A DNA stretch of 45,051 bases from contig JAGFNK010000425.1 of NCBI GenBank assembly GCA_025769875.1, forward strand, positions 1-45,051, read 5' to 3'. Made by a program: the position numbers and the translations under genes. This document shows positions 1 through 10,441 of the stretch, piece after piece. Numbering within the stretch: position 1 is the stretch's first letter; the number at the start of each line of letters is the position of its first letter. This DNA comes from Russula earlei (Eukaryota > Basidiomycota > Agaricomycetes > Russulales > Russulaceae). A model generated the notes under the pieces. It was not told where the DNA came from and ran no database searches. It was given only the letters and a program-made list of their open reading frames with translations.

Positions 1-441
1 TCACAGTTGTTGTTGTGGCTGTTGCCATTGCTGTCATTGTGGCTGCTGCGGTTATTATTGTTGTTGTGGAGGAGTTGACGTGGTGAGTGGTGGGCATGGA
101 AGGGTTGAAATGGAGGAGGGTGTTGTCGGTGGTGTGACGGGCATGCTTGGCCTTGCAATCGCATGTTGGGGCCGTTGGGCTAGATGTAGTGTCAGCGATG
201 GAAGGCAGGGCATGGGTGGTGATAGAGTTGTTGTCTGGTGGCCGCAGTGACTGAGGTCCTTGCCATTGGAGGTGGTGGCTGCACACGTTGACATGGGTGT
301 ACGTGGGGACGGGGATGCGATGGATACATAGCACTAGGAAGCAACGGGAGTTGTAATGAGGCAGGTCTGGTGCCATACATTAGAGTCAGTAGCTGATCCA
401 TTAAGAGTAGAGATAGAAAAAAGACTTACCTGAGTTGCTGT
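1..441. other. Low-complexity stretch without a recognised gene
   Basis: The first 70 bases are a (TGT/TGC)-rich trinucleotide tract, read as CAA/CAG on the minus strand. The rest is G/T-rich and gives only short Pro/Ser/Thr-rich minus-strand frames with no family resemblance. It may be decayed coding sequence of the Z-element type, but nothing proves it. Confidence 0.5.
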
Positions 442-955
442 GTGACGAAGGAAAAGATCCGGACCTGCGTGTTGGAGTTTACTAACACCACCTCGTCACT
501 TCCAAATACCAAAGACAGTCAGTGGATACACCAGGCACTCGTCATCGTCGACCTCAGGGGCTTTGGGCTCTCCCAGTTCTGGGCATTCAAGTCCATTGCA
601 CGGTGCTTCTTTGACGTCTCCTAAAACTACTTTCCTGAAATGTACGTCCCCCACATGCACCTACCCCTCACTCACCTGTAATACATCCAACCACTCGTTG
701 TATTGTAGCATGGGCCAGCTGATCATCATCAACACGCTGGCATCCTTCACGGTGATCTGGAGCATGGTCAAACCATGGCTCACCCCATGCATGCTTGACA
801 AGATCACCATCCTTGGCATGAATCATCCCAACCAGCACACGGCGCTGCTCCTTGACCTCGTCTTGCTGGAAAATCTCCCCGTCACGCTTGGAGGCACCTG
901 CACCTGCAACTGCACATGGCGCAGCGAGCATGGCTGCCACCACGTGAGAGGGTGA
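442..955 (+). pseudogene. Sec14-like (CRAL-TRIO) lipid-transfer protein, broken fragment
   Basis: The protein family binds phosphatidylinositol and phosphatidylcholine and moves them between membranes, mainly at the Golgi. Two exons are visible. Exon 1 contains VDLRGFGLSQFWAFKSIAR (about 530-605) and NYFPE. A GT-AG intron follows at 642-708. Exon 2 reads IMGQLIIINTLASFTVIWS, then KPWLTP, DKITILG, LLLDLV and ENLPVTLGGTC. These match the core of the CRAL-TRIO lipid pocket and its C-terminal LGGTC motif in order and spacing. The splice restores the frame exactly. Exon 1 has an in-frame TAA at 621-623 where the family has Gln (VSQ-Y-PE), the N-terminal third is missing, and the C-terminus diverges after LGGTC. 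It is therefore a relic. It sits alone between low-complexity blocks and next to transposon debris, so it may have been moved there by an element. Family assignment is firm; function of this copy is doubtful. Confidence 0.8.
642..708 (+). other. Spliceosomal intron in the Sec14-like fragment
   Basis: The 67-nt intron starts GTACGT and ends TTGTAG. Removing it joins the PE codons to I-MGQL in one frame, as in intact Sec14 proteins. The small size is typical of basidiomycete introns. Confidence 0.75.
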
Positions 956-2168
956 CTATGGCAGTGACAATGACGGGGACGCCATCGTCGGGAACGGCGA
1001 CAACGGAGGCTGCTGCGTGCTTTCCAATGCAGGCCCATGTTTGGAAGGCCACGTGCTGGCTGTGCGGGGAGCTCAATGTGCCTGGCATGCCATGGCCTCC
1101 TCCTCTGCAGAGGCAGAAAGAGGAAGAGAAGGAACAAGAACGGGGCGAAGAGGAAGAGGAAGAAGATACGTGTCCAACAGTGCATTATACTACAGAGCTA
1201 AGCTGATGGCGCTCCCCTGGCCTTGAAGCATTCTGAAGGTTGCATTGAATACAAATGCGTAAAGTTGCATCTTATCAATAACACAGCACGTCAGGACTTC
1301 CACTATGAACAAATGTATTGAACTTACCTTTGCTGGAGCGCACACTGAGCTGTGGAGGTGGCTGGTGGTGTGGGCGGCACAGGAACTGGTGAGGAGAGGG
1401 CAGGAGCAGACAAAGCTGAGACAGTGGCCGGCCAGACAGAGACGGCAGCATGGGATGGAGCTGTGGTAGGTGGGATGTGTATGGTGATGTTGGGACTACT
1501 GAGGCAGAGACGGTGGAAATGTTGGATGAGACCAGGACTACAGGGGTGGCTGAGACTGAGGCAGCAGGGTGCGAGACTACGGGTGCAGTGCGGATGGATG
1601 TGGTGAGACTGAGCTGGTGGCAGAGGTGGCTGATGAGGCAGCGATGACGACAGGGATGCACGCTCCTGGGGCTGTGGTGACAATAGGTGAGACCGGGGGG
1701 ACAACAGGTGGGACTGAGGCTAGAGGAGCAAGGCAGGCGTGGATGTGATGGCAATGCGATAGTGACAATGATGCCAGATCAACGGGACAAGTGAGGTGGG
1801 CGAAGACTGAGGTAAATAAGTGGCCATGTGCATGGACACGACAGATGTGGATGAGGCGAGCGAATACGAGTGAGCGAGTGATGAGAGACAACATGAGTGC
1901 ACTAGTTCTTGCCCATGGTCAACAAGGGTGGGGGTCCACTTGACTTCCCCTCACAATGGGCTCCAGCTGTACGAATGCCTGTTTGTGTAGGCTGGGTTGA
2001 GGTTAGGCGTTTGACCGAGATGAAGGGTAGACGAAGGAGAGGAAGAGGGGCAGGAATGTGGACGCAAGTAAACGACGCGTTGTCATGTTGACATGCTCAT
2101 ATCCCTGAGATGATCCAAATCAATCCAACATAAGGTATATCTTAATAGTACATCCATTGTGATAAGAT
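956..2168. other. No recognised gene; degenerate Pro/Ser/Val/Thr-rich frames on the minus strand
   Basis: Around 1080-1190 the plus strand is very purine-rich (GAA/GAG repeats). From about 1275 to 1894 the minus strand has overlapping frames rich in Ser, Pro, Val, Thr and Ala (for example PVVPPVSPIVTTAPG and SSATSATSSV). These resemble in composition the tail of the Z-element protein at 3650-5230, but in opposite orientation and too decayed to align by eye. No start, domain or intron pattern supports a real gene. Confidence 0.4.
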
Positions 2169-3224
2169 TCAGTCACTAAAGTCAGCATATTCATGAAGAT
2201 CTACTATATTTTTGACATTGAAACCTGCATCACTACCCTGATCATCAAGTGATGGAGGACTTTCTAATCCTGCATAATACACATACCCATGCTCACCAAC
2301 AACATTGTCTCTGTGCCACAGTTCATGCAGACCAGCCAGAAGTTGCACCTCTTCATTGGCACCTTCATCAGCCAGATGAAGTGCTTTGGCAAGTTGAGGA
2401 TCATCTGGTAAAGCATGAAACAGCGCAAGCAGGTCTTGATATATCTTCCAAAACATGAGGCATGACATGGCAGGTTCACCCATCATCTGATACAACATTG
2501 TTATTTGTTTGGCAAAAGTTGGCAGAACTAGCTGGAATACAGGACTATGGGGTTGTACCCATTCCTGCTCCATTCTGTCAAAGATATCTGAAGATACAAC
2601 AACCTTGATTATTTCCTCAGTTCACATTGATGTACCAGATGGAATCAATCTCAGCACACCTTAAAATCTTGGGATCCATACAAATGTGGCTTTGCGTGAA
2701 TTATATTGGGGATACCTTGAGGCAAGAGCTTGTGCTTGTCAGCACGTCGAGGACTGGAGTTGAACCGCCATGTCCATGCATCAAGCTCAGCTTGAAGCCA
2801 CGGAATTGCAAGCCAGTGGAAAACAAGTCTGGAAAGAATGATCTCATCAACAGCCATTATACGCAATAGGAACTCTTAGTATTACTTTTTGAGTGGGTCA
2901 TCGGGGTTATATAGTCCATTGTTATATCCAAAATCAAGGTGACTTTCAAAGCCTGGTGTGAATTGGCAACACAACTGAGACCAGGCAATTTCAGGCTTGA
3001 TATTTGTCTTCTCGACACACCAGCAATGCTGTAGCATGCCAACCAAGGAGGGATCTAGCCAATGACATGTAACAGTGTGGCAGTTTGCAACAACATTGTT
3101 TTCTGTTCGTGGTCGCTCTGTGTGATAAGGGGGATACCTGGTCATCAAGGGCACTTCAGCAACGGTCACTGACCGACACCACAGACTTACCTCCAATTTT
3201 ACACCCTGCTTCAATATAATAACT
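2169..3224 (-). pseudogene. Integrase-core (DDE/rve-like) protein, C-terminal half
   Basis: Reading on the minus strand from 3224, several frames together give the C-terminal half of the integrase-core protein that is widespread in mushroom genomes. Landmarks in order are TENNVVANCHT, WLDPSLVGMLQH, NIKPEIAWSQL and FTPGFE (about 2930-3110), then IPWLQAELDAW, RRADKHKLLPQGIPN and YGSQDFK (2651-2800). A final frame (2169-2573) reads FWKIYQDLLALF, EVQLLAGLHELW and NVVGEHGYVYYAG. The family is believed to derive from a transposon integrase. Frames shift at least twice, and a stop sits between the DDPLKK and IMAVDE parts. The N-terminal half is absent: the gene meets the left inverted repeat of element Z1 at 3225 and does not obviously resume beyond 6124. 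Confidence 0.7.
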
Positions 3225-3632
3225 ATTATTGCCGTTTTCAGTGCACTTGGCAGAGCTTGAATTCCACCCAAATCGGCGCAGAAACCCCCTCAAACATGCG
3301 GGATAAATATCTCCCTCAAAACAGCTTCAATTCATATGAAACTTATTGTCCCTGAATCGCCTGAATGAGGGCTAGGCAGCCCCATTGTTTTCATGAGATT
3401 TGAGTGAGAATTGGTGGAGCTGGACTCAAGCCACCTCCACATGTGTATTAGATGAATTACAACTCAAAATCATGGTCTATATCTATTATTTTTCCCTCAT
3501 GTTGTACCCATGGGCTGTCTTGAGGCAGCCCCATAGTGTTTTTGACTCAAGTGTGGTGTGCAACATTGTTTCAGTGTGATTGGAGTGACGGCCAGCCACT
3601 CATTGCCCCTCTTACCTCTCCATTCTGACCAT
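3225..3632 (+). repeat. Left inverted repeat of Z1
   Basis: This 408-bp block is the reverse complement of 5713-6124 with only scattered differences, and it is repeated in the same orientation at 11744-12152. It shows many C/T and G/A differences between copies. Confidence 0.85.
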
Positions 3633-3649
3633 ACACATACCCTGCGCCC

Positions 3650-5230
3650 ATGCCTGCTCCAGCCTCCGTCCCTACATCGAGCACCATCACCTCCGCCTTG
3701 CCTGCCTTGCCCATCGTCCCTGCAGTTCCCACCTCATCCGCCGTTCCTGTCACCTCGTTCACCGCCGCCATCCTCGACTCGCCAGCCATCATCGCCTTGG
3801 CTCCACCTGCCCTCGCCGTCCCAGCATCGCCCACATTCGCCATCGTCGCCACCTCGTCTGTCCCCGCCGCCGTAGCCTCAGCCGTGACATCGCCTATCGC
3901 CACTGTCCCCATCTTAGCCCAACCAGCTCCTGCGCCCTCAGTGTCACCTGCTATGGCCACTGTCTCAGCTCCATGCACAACCACCATCTCAACCTCGCCC
4001 ACCGACGTTTTAGCGCCGCCCACCACTTCAGCCCTCGCAGCCTCATCTGCCACCCCCGCCTTCGTCTCATCCGCTCCCGCGCCCTCAGTCATCTCGTCGC
4101 CCTCAGTCTCGTCCGTTGCCTCGTCCGTTGCCACAGTAGCCTCAGTCGTGCCAGCCGCCGACTTCGCATCAGTCTCCGTCTTAGCCTCGCCCGTACTTGT
4201 CAGTTCAGCCCAGTCCATCATAGCACCAGCATCGCCAGCTGCCGCCGTCTCCACCCTGCCCTCAGCCTCAGCCTTCTCAGTCTCAGCTGCCGCCACCGCG
4301 TCCCTAGTTTTGCCAGCCGTCTCCATCGCCCCAGCTTCAGATCAGTGAACCGCCGCCACCGTGCTCTTAGCCTTGCCAGCCACCTTAGTCTCGTCAGCCG
4401 CCACCGTAGCCTCAGCCTCAGCCACCGACGTCTTAGCGCCACACGCCGCTGTCTCCACCACCATCTCACAAGCCACCACCGCCACGCCCTTGTCAGCCAC
4501 TGCCGCCGTCGCCCCTGCGTCGCCCTCAGTCGTCACCTCCGCCCCGTCCGCCTCCACCGTCGCACCAGCTCAGTCCGCTGCCACCTTCTCAGTCTCAGCC
4601 TCAGTCTTCTCAGTCTCAGCTGCCGCTTTAGTAGTTTTGCGCGACACCAGCACCGTCGCACTGTCGCAACCCCTCACCACCAGCACCACCCCAGAAGACC
4701 AAGAAGGCCTCGGCCATGAACTTAGCCACAACACGCCACAACAGGAGCAGAAGCCGCCGCTGCAGGAGAAGCAGTTGCCGATGCCAACAGCACACCGCAC
4801 GCCGCCTCCCACATCGCCTCCCCATCCGTTCGCGCGCTCTCGCCCACGTCTGCTGCCGACACCTGCAGTGGAGACGACCCCGCCACCGCCGCCGCAAGAC
4901 GACAGATCCCACCCCCACGCAAGCTGCCCCACGCATCCTCTTTCTCGAGTCCTTGCCACCTACGTCTCTATCTACGAACTCACGCTCACCGCCTACGCCT
5001 TCGCTCCTCGTCCACACCTGCTGCCACCACCTGCAATGGAGACGACCACGCCACCACCGCCACAAGACAACACCACCACCTCGCAGCCGCCATCTTGTCA
5101 CCGCCGCCCTCGTCTCCATCGCCTCCGTTTCCCATCGCCCTCGCCTCTTCCGTCATCGCCATCGCCGATCGCCACCTTCGCGTCTTCTGCAGCACAAGCA
5201 GCTGCAACCGCCACCTCAATTCAGACGTGA
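3650..5230 (+). pseudogene. Ala/Ser/Pro/Val/Thr-rich tail of the Z-element protein
   Basis: One frame runs from 3650 to 5230 with a single TGA at 4346-4348. About 400 of 526 codons encode Ala, Ser, Pro, Val or Thr, in loosely periodic phrases such as SSVASSVATVASVVP and SSATPAFVSSAPAPSV. The last third changes to Pro/His/Thr/Gln-rich sequence with two repeats of METTxPPPPQD (PAVETTPPPPPQDD and PAMETTTPPPPQDN). In the other copy (24049-25141) the same frame follows a gag-like domain, so this is probably the disordered C-terminal part of a Gag-like protein. CpG is plentiful here, unlike in the second copy, so this copy has largely escaped CpG decay. Antisense frames over the same bases are compositional shadows. 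Confidence 0.55.
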
Positions 5231-5712
5231 AAGGCTCAAAACACTCGCATTCAGATGCTTGACCGAGGATGGTCAAAGTTTCAAGCCCCCAGGAGGTGTA
5301 AGGAAGATTATGGCTGGCCTCGAAATCACATGTGAAAACGCGACACGACATGACATGAGACTGACACCTCAGCTCCCTTGCATCCCTTGCCACCTCCCTC
5401 TCATTCCAGGCAGTCCACCGACCGCACACCACAAGCCATCTTGTGTGTGACATCAAGACCTCGATCGCATCACCCAGCCCTCGCCACCGACCACGTGCAC
5501 ATGCACGCCTCAGCACACTAGACGTGTTCGCGTCTCAAGCCTTTCACGACCACCTCGACCGTCTCAACCAGTCTTGATTCACTTTCATGCCATTCATCTC
5601 TAGTACCTCTCTCCTGTATATAAAAACACCCTAGCTACTCTGTAGTAGAAAGAGTTCAGAATAGGACCCCTCTTTGCAACCCACTCCTCTCTGTCTGTGA
5701 AAAACAAGAAGG
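5231..5712 (+). promoter_or_regulatory. Z1 internal spacer with a TATA box
   Basis: No gene is visible. A strong TATATAAAAA lies at 5616-5625 on the plus strand, preceded by pyrimidine-rich sequence (ctctctcctg), and points rightward into the right inverted repeat. It could be the promoter of the element, by analogy with a U3/R junction, but this is inferred from sequence alone. Confidence 0.4.
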
Positions 5713-6124
5713 ATGGTCAGAATCGAGAGGCGAGAGGGGTGATGAGTGGCTGGCCGCGACTCCAATTGCACTGGAAACAACGTTGCACACCACAACACTT
5801 GAGTCAAAAACACTATGGGGCTGCCTCAAGACAGCCCATGGGTACAACATGAGGGAAAAATAATAGATATAGACCATGATTTTGAGTTGTAATTCATCTA
5901 ATACACATGTGGAGGTGGCTTGAGTCCAGCTCCACCAATTCTCACTCAAATCTCATGAAAACAATGGGGCTGCCTAGCCCTCATTCAGGCGATTCAGGGA
6001 CAATACATTTCATATGAATTGAAGCTGTTTTGAGGGAGATATTCATCCCGCATGTTTGAGGGGGTTTCTGCGCCGATTTGGGTGGAATTCAAGCTCCGCC
6101 AAGTGCACTGAAAATGGCAATAAT
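5713..6124 (-). repeat. Right inverted repeat of Z1
   Basis: Reverse complement of 3225-3632. Similarity starts at the atggtcagaat motif (5713) and ends at ggcaataat (6116-6124). Confidence 0.85.
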
Positions 6125-6249
6125 GGCGTACACTACCAGTACACGATGGAGGATCTGAACATTTGGGCCTCCTTGTTGGTATGCACCATTGTTTTCTTTT
6201 GGATCTTCAAGCTTAAAACCACCTTTGCAGGCACATCACCTCACAACAG

Positions 6250-6816
6250 TTGATGCTCCCCCACAAACTGAATCTCATGGACAAATGCTTTCGACAGGTG
6301 AAAGTCAGGAACTGGGAAACATCACAACCACCCCCTTCCGATATGTTGGGCTCCATGCCAAACCCTAGCCATACAGTGGCTGGATCGTCCTCTGATCCAC
6401 CCCAATGGGTGCAAATGATGATGATGATGATGCTGAGGGGCACCTTTGCCAACAATGTTAATGGTTTGAACTCCCATCACTTACCTCACTCTGAAAACAT
6501 TGCTCCCTCTACTCCTTACCCTGGGTCTTCACTGCCCCAGTCAAAGTGCACTGCATCTGATAGGAACATCACCTACCCTGACCTGAGGGAGTGGCTCCAT
6601 TCTATTGAAGAGCACCCTTTCTGAAATAAATATGGTGAAGATTTCTCACAGTACACTGACATCCTTGTAGAAACCCACAAACTTTATATGATTGAAGACA
6701 TTGTACCACTCACTTGCAGTGAGCTGGCAGATGTTAGTGGTATGGAATTCTGGACAGCCTCATGGATTTTGTGCTTTGCAGTGGAGGATGCATCAGCTTT
6801 GGAGACAAAAAAATAA
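6250..6816 (+). pseudogene. SAM-like-domain hypothetical protein, broken by one stop
   Basis: The frame from 6250 reaches a TGA at 6622-6624 and continues in the same frame to TAA at 6814-6816. The N-terminal part is Pro/Ser-rich and contains an (ATG)n microsatellite coding for Met repeats (about 6416-6433). The C-terminal part reads YPDLREWLHSIEEHPF before the stop, then EDFSQYTDILVE, IEDIVPLTCSELADVSGMEF and ASWILCFAVEDA. This has the spacing of a sterile-alpha-motif-like helical bundle found at the end of many agaricomycete hypothetical proteins of repeat origin. No function can be given. The SAM-like call comes from pattern memory and needs a profile search. Confidence 0.45.
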
Positions 6817-6840
6817 GGAGGCTTGATTTTAAGAATATAC

Positions 6841-6980
6841 TCACACTTTTCTATAATAGACTTGGATATATGGACACTATAGTCAAGGCAGTTGACTCTT
6901 TCATCATCTCCTCACACTTTTCTATAATAGACTTGGATATATGGACACTATAGTCAAGGCAGTTGACTCTTTTGTCATCT
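6841..6980. repeat. 71-bp tandem duplication
   Basis: The unit beginning tcacacttttctataatag occurs at 6841-6911 and again from 6912 to about 6980. The copies differ at only a few bases near the end of the unit, which points to a fairly recent duplication. Confidence 0.85.
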
Positions 6981-7796
6981 CCCCTTTCAAGAGCAGGTGG
7001 ATCCCTAGTGAATACCTCTGTGAGCAGTCATGATTATGAGGTACTGGGTCCTATCTGGAAGCCTTTCCATGCTGAAAGCAAGGCCACTCTTTCACCATCC
7101 TCCCCTCTAAGAGTAAGTGGATCTCTTCCTTTCCTCCCTCTCCTTGCTGCCAGCCATCCCTGTTGTACATGTGCCTGGGATGTAGCTGATGTATTGCCCT
7201 CAACATCCCTATAGCCTGTGATGGAAGTCTTTAGCACGTCACAGGGTAGCTGGTACCATCAGTTTGTGCCCTGTGCATCTCACTCTTTTCTTTTTTCTGC
7301 ATCTTCACCCCATGCCAAGTCAATTGCATGAGGCTGTTGGGGTGGCCCTAGGTCCTGTGGCCTCAGTGCACCCATGCACATGGACACCCAAGCGTGCCCC
7401 CTTACCATCTAATGCCCTTTTTTGTTGTCAGATGGGACATTCCCCTTATTTGTGTGCTGACAGGAATAAGCCAGCTGAACCGCAAACTCCATTGTTCAGT
7501 CATTGTGTGCCCTCTGACAGACCAACAGAGAGCCTGAGGCGCAGTCTTTTGATGGGGTAATTTATCACACAAGGGAAGCATTTTTCTAGCAATGACCTAA
7601 CTCTTTTTTATTTGACTGGTTATACGTGTTGTGTCAGTTTGTGTTCTCCCTAGGTTCCTCAGAAAGACTGCCTTGTGGTCGACGACCCTCATCCACCTTC
7701 CCACCTGAATGGTCGGTGTGCTGCCCAAACAAAAGCTTGAACTTGAGGTATTGAGCTTGCCTGGTTGTGGTGTCATGGTGCTCATCCTGCACCAAG
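6981..7796. other. Unrecognised interval
   Basis: A 98-codon plus-strand frame (7264-7560) and a 74-codon minus-strand frame (about 7600-7821) exist, but neither resembles a family I know. The minus strand near 7700-7790 is hydrophilic in another frame and may be a decayed coding segment interrupted by LTR B3. Confidence 0.35.
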
Positions 7797-9248
7797 TGTC
7801 AAGACACATACTGCTGATCACTAAGGACTCAGGAGCAGGTGGGCAAGGGTCGGAACAGATGACATGTGGGATAGGTGGTGTTGAACAGGAGGATGAGCCA
7901 AATGACTAGAAGATACCAGATGGGGACTGGTATGTGTTGCAGGAGGCAGAGGCAAAGACTGGAGGCCAGTGCGAGGAAGGGGCTTTAGACAAGGCAGTTG
8001 TTGAAGAGTACCTTGAGGATGAGGGAAGTCTTTAAACTGAGCGGTCACGAGGGAGTACCCAGGAAGAGGAGAGTATCACAAATGGACAGTCTGACGACTG
8101 ACATGCTACATTGGGTTTTATATACTGTGTACATGGTCGATTACAAAGAACAGGAACTATTCTAGACTCCTTGGTACCATCCAATAGGACTGTAGAGACA
8201 TAAACTTGCTTGTGTCAGGTTGCAGGCTTACTGAGCGTATTACTGATCATGGTGGAGCGATGACATCATTATGATGTCACTGTGGAGTGCTTGGTGAGCA
8301 GATGAGGTCAGTGTGGAGTTGCTCAGTCAGCCATGATGTCATTGGAGCTAAATGACATCATATGAGTTATGCAACACTGTTACCAAGTGGTTTGGGGTCC
8401 AGAAGATGCCGGAACACCTGAACTATGGACTGCATCGTTTGCATCATGTGTGTGTCAGATCTTGACCATTTATGTCCATTGATATCGCATTCGGAACGTG
8501 TTGATCGTGTCTTTTCTAAGATGTGTTGAAGAAGCAATGAGTAGCATTGCTTCTGTCCCAGATGTTCCTGTACTGCCACGTATGTCACTTCCCTGATTGG
8601 GAAAGTACTTATGACACCAAGATTGCTAGGGAAGCACTTAATGTTTCCAGCACTGAGATCGTTTACACAGAAGCAACTATTGCTTCTATGAGCCGCCTTT
8701 TGTTTCTATAGCACTGACCAGTACTACAGGAGCACAAACTTTATCCCTGTGGGCTATATAAAGCCCCCAGTTTGTAGCAGTTGAGCCTTAAGCTTGACTT
8801 AGTTTGCCAATCCCAAACAGTTGACTCCTACCCCATCTGCAGAGCCCCCTCTCATCTTGTTGTCATACTCCAGAAGGATCTAACACTCCTTCCCCTCCAC
8901 GAGTATTGCTTGCTTGACTCAAGCATATCTGCATTGGTAGGATGCGTTCATAGACACAACCATTGATCTTATTTAAGGCACTTTGGAACCTCAACAAACA
9001 TGTTGTAGGAGTTCATGCCACTGTTTTGGGTTCTTGGTGGCTGAGTGGCCATGTGGCTGCCACGTGATGATTACCCGATTAGGAAATGGGTGCCTGGTCA
9101 TGTTATAGTGCCTTTGCAATAGCAATCTCTTGTACTGCAGGAGGAGTAGCCCAAGAATTAGAAGTGAGTTGGTGATACAAAGTGAGAGGGGTCTCTCTTG
9201 AGTGAAACAAGATAATATATGGCCAGGACTTGGCCTTGGTTCATAACA
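7797..9248 (-). repeat. Solo LTR, family B (copy B3), split by LTR E
   Basis: Starts TGTCAAGACACATACTGC and ends TTCATAACA. Removing 8378-9001 leaves about 830 bp alignable to B1 (12939-13767) and B2 (41136-41965). Transcription direction is minus, judged from the TATATAA read on that strand in B2. CpGs of B1 and B2 are TpG or CpA here, for example acgtact became acatact near 7805, so this is the oldest B copy. The flanking five bases (CCAAG left, CTGAG right) do not match, so the duplication has decayed or two elements recombined. Confidence 0.85.
8378..8996 (+). repeat. Solo LTR, family E, inside LTR B3
   Basis: A 619-bp insertion with TG...CA ends (TGTTACCAAG and CCTCAACA). It is flanked by AACAC (8373-8377) and AACAT (8997-9001), a 5-bp duplication with one change. 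Comparison with B1 and B2 shows the exact empty site. A TATA box (TATATAAA, about 8755-8762) gives a plus orientation, followed after 24 nt by CCTTAAGCTTG. No internal region of this family is in the window. Confidence 0.8.
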
Positions 9249-9559
9249 CTGAGATTGTGCCACGGACCCACTGGTAAGTGAATCAGTCTTGAATTGCGAC
9301 TGAAAGACAGAAAACTCACCCATAAAGTGACTGTGAGCGGAATGCACCAAACAACGGACTTGACAATGTTTGTATATGGCATGTTCAACCTCAAGAGCAA
9401 GAGAATGGGCTAGGTGAAGGTGAGGTGGGTGTGAGAAGCGGCATACAGTTTCCAAGTGATGTGTGGCAGCAAGGAAGCAACTCAAAAAAAACAAGCATAT
9501 GCATATGTGCCACCAACTTGCTCAGCGTTTGCATTCACTTGATGCTGAGGTGGGAGCAG
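9249..9559. other. Unrecognised 311-bp interval between LTRs B3 and A1
   Basis: No coding or repeat family recognised. A minus-strand frame crosses it (to 9494), but its end runs into LTR B3, so the frame is not evidence of a gene. Confidence 0.4.
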
Positions 9560-10441
9560 TGTCACGGTAACTAGCCGTGTCAGTTCTCAAGCGGGAAGAC
9601 AAGTCAATAGTAGAGATGTGTTCAAGAAACGGGCTGGTTCCCATGTGTAGAGAGTAAGGATCCCTGCAGTGGTCGAAGTGTTTTATGATAAACAGGTTAT
9701 GGCCAATAGACCCTTCCTAGTATGACTCGGTCCGTTGAGAAGCTAGGGTAAGTTTATAATAGGATAGACTAGGGCTGGTTCCACTAGCTATATGCATTCA
9801 AGTCTGTCAGAGACCTTGAACAACACGGAGAGAGTAGAGGAAGGTAGGTCTTAAAGGAAGAGAGCTCTTCTCAGTAGAGTGAAGAGAGACTCTTAGGGGA
9901 GGAAGGGATAAGTAGAGTAGATGGTAGTTGGTGTGTGTGAAGAGTTGGTGAGATGGAGATGTGGATGTGGTTTGAGGATTAGGAGTGAAGTGGGTTGCAG
10001 GCAAATATGTTGGACAAGAGTAGGTTGGATTCTACAAGAGACCAAGCTTAGGGCTTTGGTCACAAAGTACTGAGCTTACATATACAGTCAAAGCGCAGCA
10101 ATAGCTGCGCTTTGACTGTGCTACTAGTATAATAGGAGTCATAATAAGTAGGAGTCATAGGAATGAGGCCACAAATGAGTCAGAACCAAGTAACTGTGCT
10201 GCACAGTAAATGCACAGCATTGCACAGTTGAAACTAAGAAGTGAATATAAATGGAAAGAGAACCAAACAAAGGGAAAGTAACAGCAATCCAGTGTTACCT
10301 GGACGTGTATGGATCACATGATAATACAGAAGGGATCACAAGACCTAAGAGATCACGAGACCAGTAAGTAAAGGGACATACAAAGGCAAGCAGTCCATAG
10401 CAAAAGGTAAGAAGTAAACGTAAAAGGAAAATGGTGTAACA
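9560..10441 (-). repeat. Solo LTR, family A (copy A1)
   Basis: 882 bp, TGTCACGGTAAC to GGTGTAACA, belonging to the longer subtype shared with A2 and A5. Flanks AGCAG and AGTGG differ at two positions, so the duplication is either decayed or absent. Transcription direction is minus, as set by element A5. Confidence 0.85.

Larger units (their letters stand above)
3225..6124 (+). mobile_element. Element Z, copy 1: long inverted ends around an Ala/Ser/Pro-rich frame
   Basis: About 0.4 kb at the left (3225-3632) reappears reverse-complemented at the right (5713-6124). The outermost bases on both sides read attattgccRttttcagtgcac, seen from outside inward. Between them lie one long Ala/Ser/Pro/Val/Thr-rich frame (3650-5230) and a spacer with a TATA box. 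A second copy starts at 11744 and has an extra gag-like segment that is missing here, so this copy looks internally deleted. No direct target duplication is evident just outside the ends. The class is unresolved: the long inverted ends suggest a DNA transposon or a DIRS-like plan, while the gag-like segment suggests a retroelement. Confidence 0.6.

Noticed and set aside
1017..1226. Basic/acidic plus-strand frames near 1017-1226
   Set aside because: They come from a GAA/GAG repeat tract and lack any conserved neighbour sequence.
3571..4326. 251-codon antisense frame rich in Ala, Glu, Thr and Gly over the Z1 tail
   Set aside because: It is the mirror of the GCC/TCA-rich sense frame; the sense frame continues in line with a gag-like domain in the other copy.
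7264..7560. 98-codon frame with a Cys-Cys...His...Cys pattern
   Set aside because: The spacing does not match a CCHC knuckle and no family resemblance was found.
10295..10441. Hydrophobic peptide (CYTIFLLRLLLTF...) fused to several ORFs at 10295-10441, 15255-15401 and 25142-25288
   Set aside because: It is simply the first bases of LTR A read in an open frame after insertion into coding sequence; the same tail appears wherever LTR A sits.
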